A stretch of DNA of 5,858 nt from Rubripirellula sp. Its GTDB lineage: Bacteria > Planctomycetota > Planctomycetia > Pirellulales > Pirellulaceae. Shown one piece after another: positions 1 through 5,858 of this stretch; positions within the stretch are counted from its first letter, which is position 1, and every line of letters begins with the position of its first letter. The notes under the pieces are model-generated. The model was not told where the DNA came from and did not search any database. It saw only the letters and a list, made by a program, of their open reading frames with translations. The translations under genes and the position numbers were made by a program. Location of the stretch: assembly GCA_029287555.1 (NCBI GenBank), contig JARFQX010000038.1:1-5858 (forward strand). Direction: 5' to 3'.

Positions 1-978
1 GTTCCGATCGCGATGGAGGGCGGTTCTCCGGGTCGTGGGCAAACTCGCGGGAGTTCGACACCCGATCCAATCCCCGGACCGCTTGAAATCCGGTTGGCGC
101 GAGTTCATCCGATCACTGAACTCGGTGGCGATGACGCGGCGAAGATTTGGGAGCAACTTTCCCCTATGCTGGGCGCGCATCGTTGGCGTGAACCTAAGGT
201 GGCGCCTGGTGTTTTGGTGTTACTGGAATCGCCCGAGCAGGAACCGTTGCTGGTGGTGGGGGAGTATGGAAGCGGTCGCGTCGCCTCGCTCGCCTTTGAC
301 ACGACGTACCGGTGGTGGCGTGCGGGCAAGAGCGAAGCGCACCGACGCTTCTGGCGACAACTCATTTTGTGGTTGCTCTCGCGTGAAGAAACCGCTGACG
401 ACAAAATCTTGATCGAAATCGATTCTCGACGATTCGCCAGCAATTCGAGCCCGGAGTTTCGCGCTTCGGTTGAGACCGTCTCGGAGTCGGCGACCGCCTT
501 CGATTTGGTCGCGGAAGTGATCGACGAATCGGGAGAGGTAACGCCGGTGGCATCGAGTCAAGACAGTCTCGGCGAGGCCGCATCGGGCACCAGAATCCGC
601 GGAACCATCCCCAGCCTCACACCGGGACTGTACCGATTACGAGTTTCGCCTGTTCAACCTAGCGACGCGCTGGTGGGTGAGGAAGTTGCGTTTCAAGTGA
701 TCGACGACAGTCGTGAGTTGGCACAGCCGATGGCCGACCCGGTCTACCTGCGTCAGTTGGCCGAACTCACATCGCGAAACGGAGGCGCCGCATTTCGGCC
801 TGACGAGACCGACGCGCTGGTGGAGACAATCAAACGGCGTCGACGACAAGCCGAAACGCCGATCGTCGAGAAATTCCGGCTTGGCGATGACCCGATCACC
901 GGATGGATGCTGTTCGGATGCTTCGCCTTGGCGATTTCTTCGGAGTGGTTTTTGCGACGCAAGTGGGGTCTCGCGTGA
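1..978 (+). CDS. GATase1-like membrane protein, C-terminal part (5' end outside window)
   Basis: This is the C-terminal part of a membrane-anchored protein of the type found next to MoxR/DUF58/BatA genes in planctomycetes. The frame is open to base 1. The ATG at 13 falls inside a conserved-looking region, so the true start is probably upstream. Numbering from that ATG, residues 20-124 look like the end of a glutamine amidotransferase-like (PF07090-type) domain: HPITEL (32-37), LLVVGEYGSGRV (79-90), then DTTYRWW and HRRFWRQLILWL (110-121). Residues 130-230 look like a beta-rich, Ig-like extracytoplasmic region. After a conserved-looking segment (231-275) a single membrane helix (about 296-313) ends in a basic tail, FLRRKWGLA. 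The catalytic Cys/His/Glu of true amidotransferases cannot be judged because the N-terminal part is missing, and related proteins are usually not thought to be enzymes. The role is unknown; a link to a vWA/MoxR envelope complex is inference. The family call is fairly firm, the function weak. Confidence 0.82.
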   Translation, partial: VPIAMEGGSPGRGQTRGSSTPDPIPGPLEIRLARVHPITELGGDDAAKIWEQLSPMLGAHRWREPKVAPGVLVLLESPEQEPLLVVGEYGSGRVASLAFDTTYRWWRAGKSEAHRRFWRQLILWLLSREETADDKILIEIDSRRFASNSSPEFRASVETVSESATAFDLVAEVIDESGEVTPVASSQDSLGEAASGTRIRGTIPSLTPGLYRLRVSPVQPSDALVGEEVAFQVIDDSRELAQPMADPVYLRQLAELTSRNGGAAFRPDETDALVETIKRRRRQAETPIVEKFRLGDDPITGWMLFGCFALAISSEWFLRRKWGLA

Positions 979-1012
979 CGACTGCATCGAACCAGGGTTG
1001 GATTGATCGGCT

Positions 1013-1957
1013 ATGAATCGAATGACTTCGCAGATTCAGAACCTATTTCGCAGCGCGCTGCGGCCGATTGCGCGATTCGCCCGTCGCATCTTGACACCCG
1101 CTGAGCCCCCGGTCGAGTTTGACTGGCACGAGATCAATTCGGGTCCGGCGCGGGGTGCAAAGGTGATCCTGCCGCGCAACGCAGCGATCACCGATCGAAT
1201 TGTCGGCGGCCAGTACGAACAACAGGTGCTCTCGCTTGTTTCCGCACTGGTGAAACAGGATGAGGCCTGCTTCGACATCGGCGGTCATTACGGGTATTAC
1301 ACGTTGTGCCTGGCAAGTCTTGCGCCCCGCGGCCAAGTGCACACCTTTGAACCCGTCGCGACGCTCGCTCAACGGATTGAACAAGCGGCTGATCGATCTG
1401 GCTTCGGACATGTCACGGTGCACCAGGCCGCGGTAGCCGGGGAAGTCGGCGAAATGGACTTGTCTTACGATGAATCGGGGAAGGGGGACGACTCGATGGC
1501 CTATCTCGACGCGTATGGAGGCGTCGATACCGAGGCGGCCCATGAACACTACCGCTCCTTTTCCCGTACCAGAGTGCAAAGCGTTACGCTCGATTCACTC
1601 GTGAACCAGCTGCCAGCTCCAAGCTTCGTCAAGATAGACGCTGAGGGAGCGGAAGCCGCGATTCTCGGTGGCGGTCTTCACTTCATCAGTCGTTTTCGAC
1701 CCCGTCTGTTGATCGAGATTCATGGGATCCGTGAAGCGTTGCAATGTGCCGAGGTTTTCAACCGCTTAGACTATCGCGCCGTGCTGTTGACCGACCAGAA
1801 GACAACGATGCCAATTCTGTGGGTCGCAAACGACGACGATGATGCGGTGGCGAGTGTTCGCGAGGTCTTGGGACACGATCCCATTGTGCTATTTGAAACC
1901 GGCCGTCAATCTCTGGAGTCCACGGACTCGTCCGCGTTGAACGATCTCTCCTCATGA
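1013..1957 (+). CDS. FkbM-family SAM-dependent methyltransferase
   Basis: This is a 314-residue methyltransferase of the FkbM family, which typically O-methylates sugars or natural products using S-adenosylmethionine. The Rossmann motif I is FDIGGHYGYY (87-96), a typical SAM-binding glycine-rich loop. The acidic end of strand 2 follows in FEP (112-114). VTLDSL (191-196) and FVKIDAEGAE (205-214) are the family's hallmark C-terminal motifs, and LLIEIH (232-237) is the next strand. The first 35 residues are basic and could lie at the membrane surface, but there is no clear signal peptide. The ATG at 1013 gives the longest product; a second in-frame ATG at 1022 is an alternative. No strong Shine-Dalgarno sequence precedes either one. 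The gene starts 34 bases after the upstream stop and overlaps the downstream glycosyltransferase. That context points to methylation of a glycan made by the next gene, an inference. The acceptor is unknown. The last 60 residues are variable, with an acidic run (NDDDDAV). Confidence 0.93.
   Translation: MNRMTSQIQNLFRSALRPIARFARRILTPAEPPVEFDWHEINSGPARGAKVILPRNAAITDRIVGGQYEQQVLSLVSALVKQDEACFDIGGHYGYYTLCLASLAPRGQVHTFEPVATLAQRIEQAADRSGFGHVTVHQAAVAGEVGEMDLSYDESGKGDDSMAYLDAYGGVDTEAAHEHYRSFSRTRVQSVTLDSLVNQLPAPSFVKIDAEGAEAAILGGGLHFISRFRPRLLIEIHGIREALQCAEVFNRLDYRAVLLTDQKTTMPILWVANDDDDAVASVREVLGHDPIVLFETGRQSLESTDSSALNDLSS
1954..1957 (+). other. ATGA stop/start overlap
   Basis: The ATG of the glycosyltransferase shares bases with the TGA of the FkbM methyltransferase. 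The upstream 20 bases contain no purine-rich ribosome-binding site, so re-initiation by terminating ribosomes is the simplest way to start the second gene. This supports one transcript and linked production of the two enzymes. Confidence 0.9.
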
Positions 1958-3054
1958 CGCCAACGACGTCCTCCGATCCGCCACCGGTGACGGTCTTGAT
2001 TCCCGCCTACAACTTGGCGAAGTACCTCGCTGATGCCGTCGATAGTGTCTTGCAACAAACGTATCGCGGTCCAGTCGGGATCATCGTACTCGACGATGGT
2101 TCGACCGATGACACCCTTCGAATCGCCCGCCATTTGGCCGAGCGCCAGCCGCGAATCGAGGTGCATACGCAAGCGAACCGGGGCAGGGCCGAGACGCGCG
2201 ATCGACTGGTTGAATTGGCACCGACCGAATTGTTGGCATGGTTGGACGCCGACGATCTTGCCTCGCCAACCTGGCTCGAGGACCAGGTTGATTTCCTGCT
2301 TCACCATCCGGCATGTGTTGCGGTCAGCGGCCAGGGCTACGCGATGACCGGTGGCGGCCGCGCCATCGGACCGATAGATCATCCCTTGGACGGTGAAGAG
2401 ATCGACCGGCGTCACATCAATGGCCAAGCGAACGCGTTCTTTCAATCCTGCGTGCTGGTTCGCAAGTCCGCGGTCGAGCGCGCAGACGGTTATGACCATC
2501 GGTATCCCTGCGCGGAGGATTACAGTCTCTGGTTGAGATTGGCCGAGATCGGAACCTTGGCGAATCTCGATCGCGTTCACCTGCACTATCGCGTTCACCC
2601 AACGTCAGCGAATTGGACGGTCAACATTGACCAGCGACGGCAGGGATACCAGATCATGAATGAGGCGCGCCAGCGGCGCGGTTTGCTACCCCTGCAAGAG
2701 GCCCGGCAAGAGATACCCCCAGCCAAGAAGGATGATTGGAATCGTCGTCTCTATTGGATCAATATCGCGCTGAAGTCGGGCAATCCACTTTCGGCCTTGC
2801 AGATGCTTGGCGTCGCGTTGCGCAAGCACCCGTCATCGGTGGTCTTGTGGCTGGCGGGCGTTGTCTCGGTTTGTGATACCATCCTGTTCTTCGGCAACAA
2901 AACGTCCAACTTTCATCCGGGCAAACCTGCGCGCATCGGCACGCTACCATGGCTTTCGTGCTATCGACTGGGTCGGAGCCTGAATCGGCTGCGACGTCGA
3001 CTCTTCTCACCAGCCGCACCCGCCTCGAGCGATCCTGTTGCGTCAGATTCGTGA
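1954..3054 (+). CDS. Family 2 glycosyltransferase (GT-A fold)
   Basis: This 366-residue protein transfers a sugar from a nucleotide-sugar donor to an unknown acceptor, probably at the cytoplasmic side of the membrane during surface or exopolysaccharide assembly. The N-terminus is classic GT2: VTVLIPAYN (12-20), SVLQQTY (31-37) and VLDDGSTDDT (45-54). The metal-binding DxD motif is in WLDADD (96-101), and the candidate catalytic base is the ED of AEDYSLWLRL (187-196). HYRVHPTSAN (211-220) closes the catalytic domain. The C-terminal 130 residues are less typical and include a hydrophobic stretch (about 296-313) that may be a membrane-associating helix; the last 20 residues are rich in Ala, Ser and Pro. 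The start codon overlaps the methyltransferase stop as ATGA and there is no visible Shine-Dalgarno sequence, so translation is probably coupled. Donor and acceptor specificity cannot be read from the sequence. Confidence 0.95.
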   Translation: MTPTTSSDPPPVTVLIPAYNLAKYLADAVDSVLQQTYRGPVGIIVLDDGSTDDTLRIARHLAERQPRIEVHTQANRGRAETRDRLVELAPTELLAWLDADDLASPTWLEDQVDFLLHHPACVAVSGQGYAMTGGGRAIGPIDHPLDGEEIDRRHINGQANAFFQSCVLVRKSAVERADGYDHRYPCAEDYSLWLRLAEIGTLANLDRVHLHYRVHPTSANWTVNIDQRRQGYQIMNEARQRRGLLPLQEARQEIPPAKKDDWNRRLYWINIALKSGNPLSALQMLGVALRKHPSSVVLWLAGVVSVCDTILFFGNKTSNFHPGKPARIGTLPWLSCYRLGRSLNRLRRRLFSPAAPASSDPVASDS

Positions 3055-3145
3055 TCGCCTGCGGCCGAATCGTGCGAGCGTTGATGCCGATCTACATCAC
3101 GTTCGCCACACGAAGGAGTTTATTCGTTCGACAGTTTCGGCGGGC
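3055..3145. other. Convergent intergenic gap
   Basis: These 91 bases separate the stop codons of two converging genes, the glycosyltransferase and the FMN/CxxxCP membrane protein. I see no open reading frame worth calling here, no tRNA-like structure and no hairpin followed by a T tract in either direction. Both transcripts must end near here, perhaps by a factor-dependent route. Confidence 0.6.
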
Positions 3146-4873
3146 TCACGCGGCGATGAAATGCCGCGCGATGGCAATCACCAGCAGGCCGACCGCAACG
3201 ATGTCGGCCCGTTGCACCCGACCGCTGGCAGCCGAGAAACGCACGTAGTCGATCAAGCGGCCCGTTGGACATCCCCATCGGCAGTAAGCCATCGGAACCG
3301 CCGCCGCGGCAATAACGCTCAACACCGCAAGTGCGATCGATCCCCACCCGGCAATCCGAAAGAGGTACGCATGAAACGGTTCCCAGGTGGAAAGATCAAC
3401 GCTCGGCCAGATCAGCAAAACCAAGTAGGCGCTCGTCAACGTGATGCCCGGAATCCATGCCAAACGCCCGGTCATCGATGGTGACAGGGCGGCTCGACGG
3501 CGTGAACTTCGGGACGGCTTGACCAACTGCTGCACCGCACCATGCGGACAGAGATGGTTGCAATAAGGATTGGCTTTGCGAAGCGGTGGAACCAACATCG
3601 CGACCGCCGCGATCGCGGCCAGCCCTGGCGCCAACCGCCAGGCGATCCCTTCGGCCGACCAACCAGCTATCAATGCGAGCGAGATTAGATTCCCAGCCCA
3701 TAAACCGACGATCATGACAACCGCGACCAGCCACAACCGACGCAACCGGCGGTGACGAAACCAACGGAAACGGCTGAACCAACTAGCCGCCACGAGCATC
3801 ACCATCGTCGCCAAGTCAGCGGGCATCCAGCGCGTCGCCGCCATCCAACCCGGTTTGGGCGATTCCATCTCAGTGGCAATCGTCATGTGTTCCTCCGCCG
3901 CGGCAACCAAAGTGTCGGCCACCGTTTGGCTTGTCATCGTCGCGCCGGAGACACCCTCCACCCCTTCCTGCTGCGGATCGAATTGGGCGAGTTCTTCCAA
4001 GCTCATCCCAACGAACAGCTTCCAGAATCCAGCCTCGGTTCGAACATAGTCCACGTAGGGCTCATTATCGAATGAACGACGGATCCGCACCGCCTCGAGC
4101 AACTCCTCGGAACTCAACCGAATCAAGAGTTCGGTGGGACCCTGGTAGCCAAACAAGTCATCACTGAGCGGGCCCGTCCGCAGGACGCGGCCGATCCTTT
4201 CTCCGCGCTCGTCCAAGACGTGACCGCTCGGTTCGTCGATCGCAACCGCTTCGGGAAACCAGTCGCGAATCTCGTCGACATCGAGCGGATCAGGAAAGAC
4301 AAGTGACGGGCGCGAGTCGCCCATCCGTTTGATCACCCCTTCGGCCATGGCCAACGACGTCAGCGTCGCTCCCGACACCGCGTCGACTCGTAAATCGGCC
4401 GGCAGCTCCCCCCAAGTCCAACCGCGAAACTGGTTCAGAAAGCGATCGTCACCAATCACCGCCTCGACGTGTTCCTCGGTGTCGGCGCTGCCCAACAAAC
4501 CAACCGCCGCGATCGTTAGATCCGAGTCGAGGATCACTGCCGCTTCGGTCGGCCCGCGATACCCGACGACATCCGCCGCCTCTGGCAAAGTGCGAGCCGC
4601 CCAGCCGACGACGCGGTCGCCCGAATCGATCAGTTGCCAAAGGCCGCTCGCGCCGTTGCGTTCCCCTAACTTCCAATCGGCCGACAGATCGCCGGTGGCA
4701 CGCCGCAGTTGATCCATCGAAAGCGATTCGCCCCCACCGAGTTGTGGTCCGCGGGGTGATGGAATCGCCCAAAGAAGCGCGACCACCAATGCGACGCGCA
4801 CTCCATGGATAGCCCGGGCTTGCCATCGATGCTCGGTCGAAAGAATCAACTTCCTCGGTCGAGATTGACTCAC
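3146..4873 (-). CDS. FMN-binding, CxxxCP-type (NosR/NapH-like) membrane electron-transfer protein
   Basis: This 575-residue membrane protein resembles NosR-type redox proteins. After a basic N-terminus, one helix (about 24-38) leads to two tandem FMN-binding domains, near 76-182 and 214-328. They carry DAVSGATLTS (164-173) and EGVSGATMTS (306-315); the first fits the ApbE flavinylation pattern DxxSGAT, with T170 the expected FMN-linked residue. Six more helices follow, near 351-366, 380-403, 414-430, 471-490, 510-529 and 556-573. Two CxxxCP motifs, C438/C442 and C531/C535, follow the fourth and sixth helices. Basic loops (368-379, 452-460, 545-555) put the CxxxCP motifs in the cytoplasm and the flavin domains outside. 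The likely role is electron transfer across the membrane, direction unknown. Unlike NosR, the chain ends after the last helix with no C-terminal ferredoxin domain. The start is GTG, overlapping the upstream FAD oxidoreductase stop. A regulator-only role, as debated for NosR, is possible; no nitrous oxide genes are visible. Confidence 0.88.
   Translation of the reverse strand: MSQSRPRKLILSTEHRWQARAIHGVRVALVVALLWAIPSPRGPQLGGGESLSMDQLRRATGDLSADWKLGERNGASGLWQLIDSGDRVVGWAARTLPEAADVVGYRGPTEAAVILDSDLTIAAVGLLGSADTEEHVEAVIGDDRFLNQFRGWTWGELPADLRVDAVSGATLTSLAMAEGVIKRMGDSRPSLVFPDPLDVDEIRDWFPEAVAIDEPSGHVLDERGERIGRVLRTGPLSDDLFGYQGPTELLIRLSSEELLEAVRIRRSFDNEPYVDYVRTEAGFWKLFVGMSLEELAQFDPQQEGVEGVSGATMTSQTVADTLVAAAEEHMTIATEMESPKPGWMAATRWMPADLATMVMLVAASWFSRFRWFRHRRLRRLWLVAVVMIVGLWAGNLISLALIAGWSAEGIAWRLAPGLAAIAAVAMLVPPLRKANPYCNHLCPHGAVQQLVKPSRSSRRRAALSPSMTGRLAWIPGITLTSAYLVLLIWPSVDLSTWEPFHAYLFRIAGWGSIALAVLSVIAAAAVPMAYCRWGCPTGRLIDYVRFSAASGRVQRADIVAVGLLVIAIARHFIAA
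3149..3168. repeat. Short GC-rich inverted repeat at a gene end
   Basis: A perfect 6-base inverted repeat, CGCGGC and GCCGCG, with an 8-base loop lies over the last codons of the leftward membrane-protein gene, directly before its TGA (3146-3148). It could form a hairpin near the 3' end of the leftward transcript. It has no T run on either side, so it is not a standard intrinsic terminator, and in GC-rich coding DNA such a short match may be chance. Confidence 0.25.
3266..3283 (-). other. Second CxxxCP motif
   Basis: These bases encode CRWGCP (residues 531-536), just after the sixth predicted helix and again on the predicted cytoplasmic face. It is 93 residues after the first motif, and together the two supply four cysteines. 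Confidence 0.75.
3545..3562 (-). other. First CxxxCP motif
   Basis: These bases encode CNHLCP (residues 438-443), just after the fourth predicted membrane helix and before a basic loop, which places it on the cytoplasmic side. This motif type recurs in NosR, NapH and related membrane redox proteins, where it is linked to iron-sulfur or other redox metal binding. Confidence 0.75.
3929..3958 (-). other. Predicted flavinylation site, FMN domain 2 (Asp to Glu variant)
   Basis: These bases encode EGVSGATMTS, residues 306-315. The SGAT core and following TS are intact, but the usual leading aspartate is glutamate (E306, codon GAG). T312 is the candidate FMN-carrying residue. Whether ApbE accepts this variant cannot be told from the sequence. 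Confidence 0.6.
4355..4384 (-). other. Predicted flavinylation site, FMN domain 1
   Basis: These bases encode DAVSGATLTS, residues 164-173 of the membrane redox protein. It matches the DxxSGAT pattern recognised by the flavin transferase ApbE, as in NqrC. FMN would be joined by a phosphoester bond to T170. The match is seen directly; the modification is inferred, and no apbE gene is in the window. Confidence 0.75.
4870..4873 (-). other. GTGA stop/start overlap
   Basis: Read leftward, the GTG start of the FMN/CxxxCP membrane protein overlaps the TGA stop of the FAD oxidoreductase. No Shine-Dalgarno sequence is visible in the bases before it. Translational coupling is therefore likely and supports a functional link between the two redox proteins. 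Confidence 0.85.
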
Positions 4874-5858
4874 TTGGATTCGATCAAACGCACCGCATCG
4901 ATGTGGACGGTGCCATCGGCATTGTCAGTCCCAATGGTAACGGTGATCTCTTCGAGTTCCTTCAAGTCGATCGTGTCGACGGCAATTCGATCCTCCGCCG
5001 ACTTGGTGCGTTGATCCACCGAGAAGGTGCGAACGAAATCACCTCGCCGGACAGTCACCGGTGTCTTCGTGGATCGGTTGGGATGCGCCTGGCTGAACAG
5101 CTCAATCAAGTAGCGTCCGGCCTTGGGCGACTTCAAAGTGTACGTGGCCGAGGCGCCACTCTTGGGGCTGGCGTAACGGTAACCGTAGTTGACGTAGTTC
5201 TTCAGTCCGGCTCCCTCGGTCCAGGAGCCTTCCAAACGAGCCTGGGTATCGTCGACGACCACCCCCTCAAGCTTGGTGGCGTCTTGTCCGGTGGGCGGCC
5301 CCATCGGACCGGCTAGCGGCAAAGCGTCATCGGGAATGGTGATCTCACCCGAGGGTGTGCTGCGTCGTGCCTTGCCTGGCAGTCGAATCAACTCGATCAA
5401 ATCCTCAAGATGCTGCTCGTAGACGTCGCGCGGATCGCAATCGTAGAGCGCGCAGATCGACGCGGCTTTGCCGACGACTTCTCCCATCATGCCACAGGTC
5501 TTCATCACTCGCGTCGTTCCCAAGGCCTCGTGCGTGACACTGATGCAACGACCTGCCATGAACAGATTCCCGACGTTTCGGCTGTAGAAACAGCGGTACG
5601 GAATCGGATAGCCATACGATCGGTCGACCCCCTTGCCGTGCACCGCAATCGAGATGAAAGGGTTGTCGGGAAACTTCTTCGCATATTGCTGCTTGGGATA
5701 ATGCAGGTCGATCGACCAGGTGCTGGGGACGCATCCGTCGGGGAAATCGCGTTTGGAGACGATGTCTTCCTGCGTCAGCACCACGTCGCCCATCAACCGC
5801 CGACTTTCTCGCGGACCGCCGATGAAGGCTACCCAGGTGAGCACGGCAGTCTTGTGCT
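4870..5858 (-). CDS. FAD-dependent oxidoreductase with C-terminal golvesin/Xly-like domain (5' end outside window)
   Basis: This is the C-terminal part of a flavoprotein of the FAD_oxidored (PF12831) type. The frame stays open to the right edge, so the Rossmann FAD-binding N-terminus and any signal peptide are missing; the GTG at 5844 is just an internal valine codon. Numbering from it, PRESRRLMGD (11-20) is the conserved substrate-domain motif. NLFMAGRCISVTHEALGTTR (93-112) followed by CGMMGEVVGKAA (117-128) is the FAD-contacting C-terminal signature. After a linker (about 155-190), residues 193-322 form a beta-rich domain starting VVVDDTQARLEGSWTEG, resembling the golvesin/xanthan-lyase carbohydrate-binding-like domain, common in secreted proteins. 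That suggests an extracytoplasmic enzyme acting on or near polysaccharide, an inference. The substrate is unknown; such proteins are sometimes labelled xanthan lyase, but no lyase domain is visible here. It overlaps the downstream membrane redox gene, a plausible electron partner. Confidence 0.88.
   Translation of the reverse strand, partial: HKTAVLTWVAFIGGPRESRRLMGDVVLTQEDIVSKRDFPDGCVPSTWSIDLHYPKQQYAKKFPDNPFISIAVHGKGVDRSYGYPIPYRCFYSRNVGNLFMAGRCISVTHEALGTTRVMKTCGMMGEVVGKAASICALYDCDPRDVYEQHLEDLIELIRLPGKARRSTPSGEITIPDDALPLAGPMGPPTGQDATKLEGVVVDDTQARLEGSWTEGAGLKNYVNYGYRYASPKSGASATYTLKSPKAGRYLIELFSQAHPNRSTKTPVTVRRGDFVRTFSVDQRTKSAEDRIAVDTIDLKELEEITVTIGTDNADGTVHIDAVRLIESK
4876..5268 (-). other. Golvesin/Xly CBD-like domain region
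   Basis: This region encodes the last 130 or so residues of the FAD oxidoreductase. It begins with VVVDDTQA and GSWTEG, contains YVNYGYRYA, and ends with the strand pattern VHIDAVRLIE. This is the layout of golvesin-type beta-sandwich domains, in which a 'VDN/DT...GSW' opening and a final 'DAVRL' strand recur. Carbohydrate or surface binding is a family-based guess. Confidence 0.65.

Noticed and set aside
35..412. Rightward open frame in another phase at the left edge, suggesting a possible frameshift in the first gene
   Set aside because: The phase open from base 1 carries all the family motifs from HPITEL through GEYGSGRV to the C-terminal helix without a break, so no frameshift is needed.
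1043..1579. Leftward open frame of 178 codons opposite the methyltransferase
   Set aside because: It is antisense to the conserved FkbM motifs, its translation resembles no family, and its composition looks like a reading-frame shadow.
1906..2598. Long leftward open frame of 230 codons opposite the glycosyltransferase start
   Set aside because: It lies wholly antisense to a clear GT2 gene and has no recognisable domain; GC-rich codon bias commonly opens such antisense frames.
3149..3168. Intrinsic terminator between the convergent genes
   Set aside because: The 6-base stem sits inside coding sequence and no T tract follows on either strand, so it is listed only as a weak inverted repeat.
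2949..3484. Rightward open frames across the convergent gap and the end of the membrane redox gene
   Set aside because: The products are rich in Arg, His and Pro with no motif, and they overlap the CxxxCP-encoding region of the real gene on the other strand.
5842..5844. GTG as the start of the FAD oxidoreductase
   Set aside because: The frame continues open to the window edge, and the protein starting here would lack the whole FAD-binding Rossmann region, so this is an internal codon.

Overview
The window looks like a piece of a planctomycete chromosome, most likely Pirellulaceae/Rhodopirellula-like. This is inferred from moderately GC-rich DNA, few recognisable Shine-Dalgarno sequences, and two protein types common in that phylum: a membrane-anchored GATase1-like protein with a characteristic C-terminus, and an FAD oxidoreductase carrying a golvesin/Xly-type C-terminal domain. 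No database search was possible, so taxonomy and family names rest on motif recognition.

The left half (1-3054) reads rightward and holds three genes. First is the C-terminal part of a large membrane protein of the GATase1-like/vWA (BatA-associated) type, whose beginning lies outside the window. After 34 bases comes an FkbM-family SAM-dependent methyltransferase. Its stop overlaps the start of a family 2 glycosyltransferase (ATGA), so these two are probably translationally coupled. The pair suggests synthesis and methylation of a surface or secreted glycan; the acceptor is unknown.

A 91-base convergent gap (3055-3145) separates this from the right half (3146-5858), which reads leftward. There an FAD-dependent oxidoreductase with a golvesin-like domain (its N-terminus is beyond the right edge) overlaps by GTGA with a membrane protein. 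That membrane protein has two tandem extracytoplasmic FMN-binding domains and a NosR/NapH-like membrane part with two CxxxCP motifs. The arrangement suggests a two-gene redox module: an oxidoreductase, probably exported, coupled to a membrane flavin/metal electron conduit. This is the most interesting part of the window. The NosR-like protein has no C-terminal ferredoxin domain, and its two FMN domains look like an internal duplication with one canonical and one altered flavinylation motif.

I saw no tRNA, rRNA, CRISPR array, insertion sequence, riboswitch or convincing promoter. No gap between genes exceeds 300 bases.
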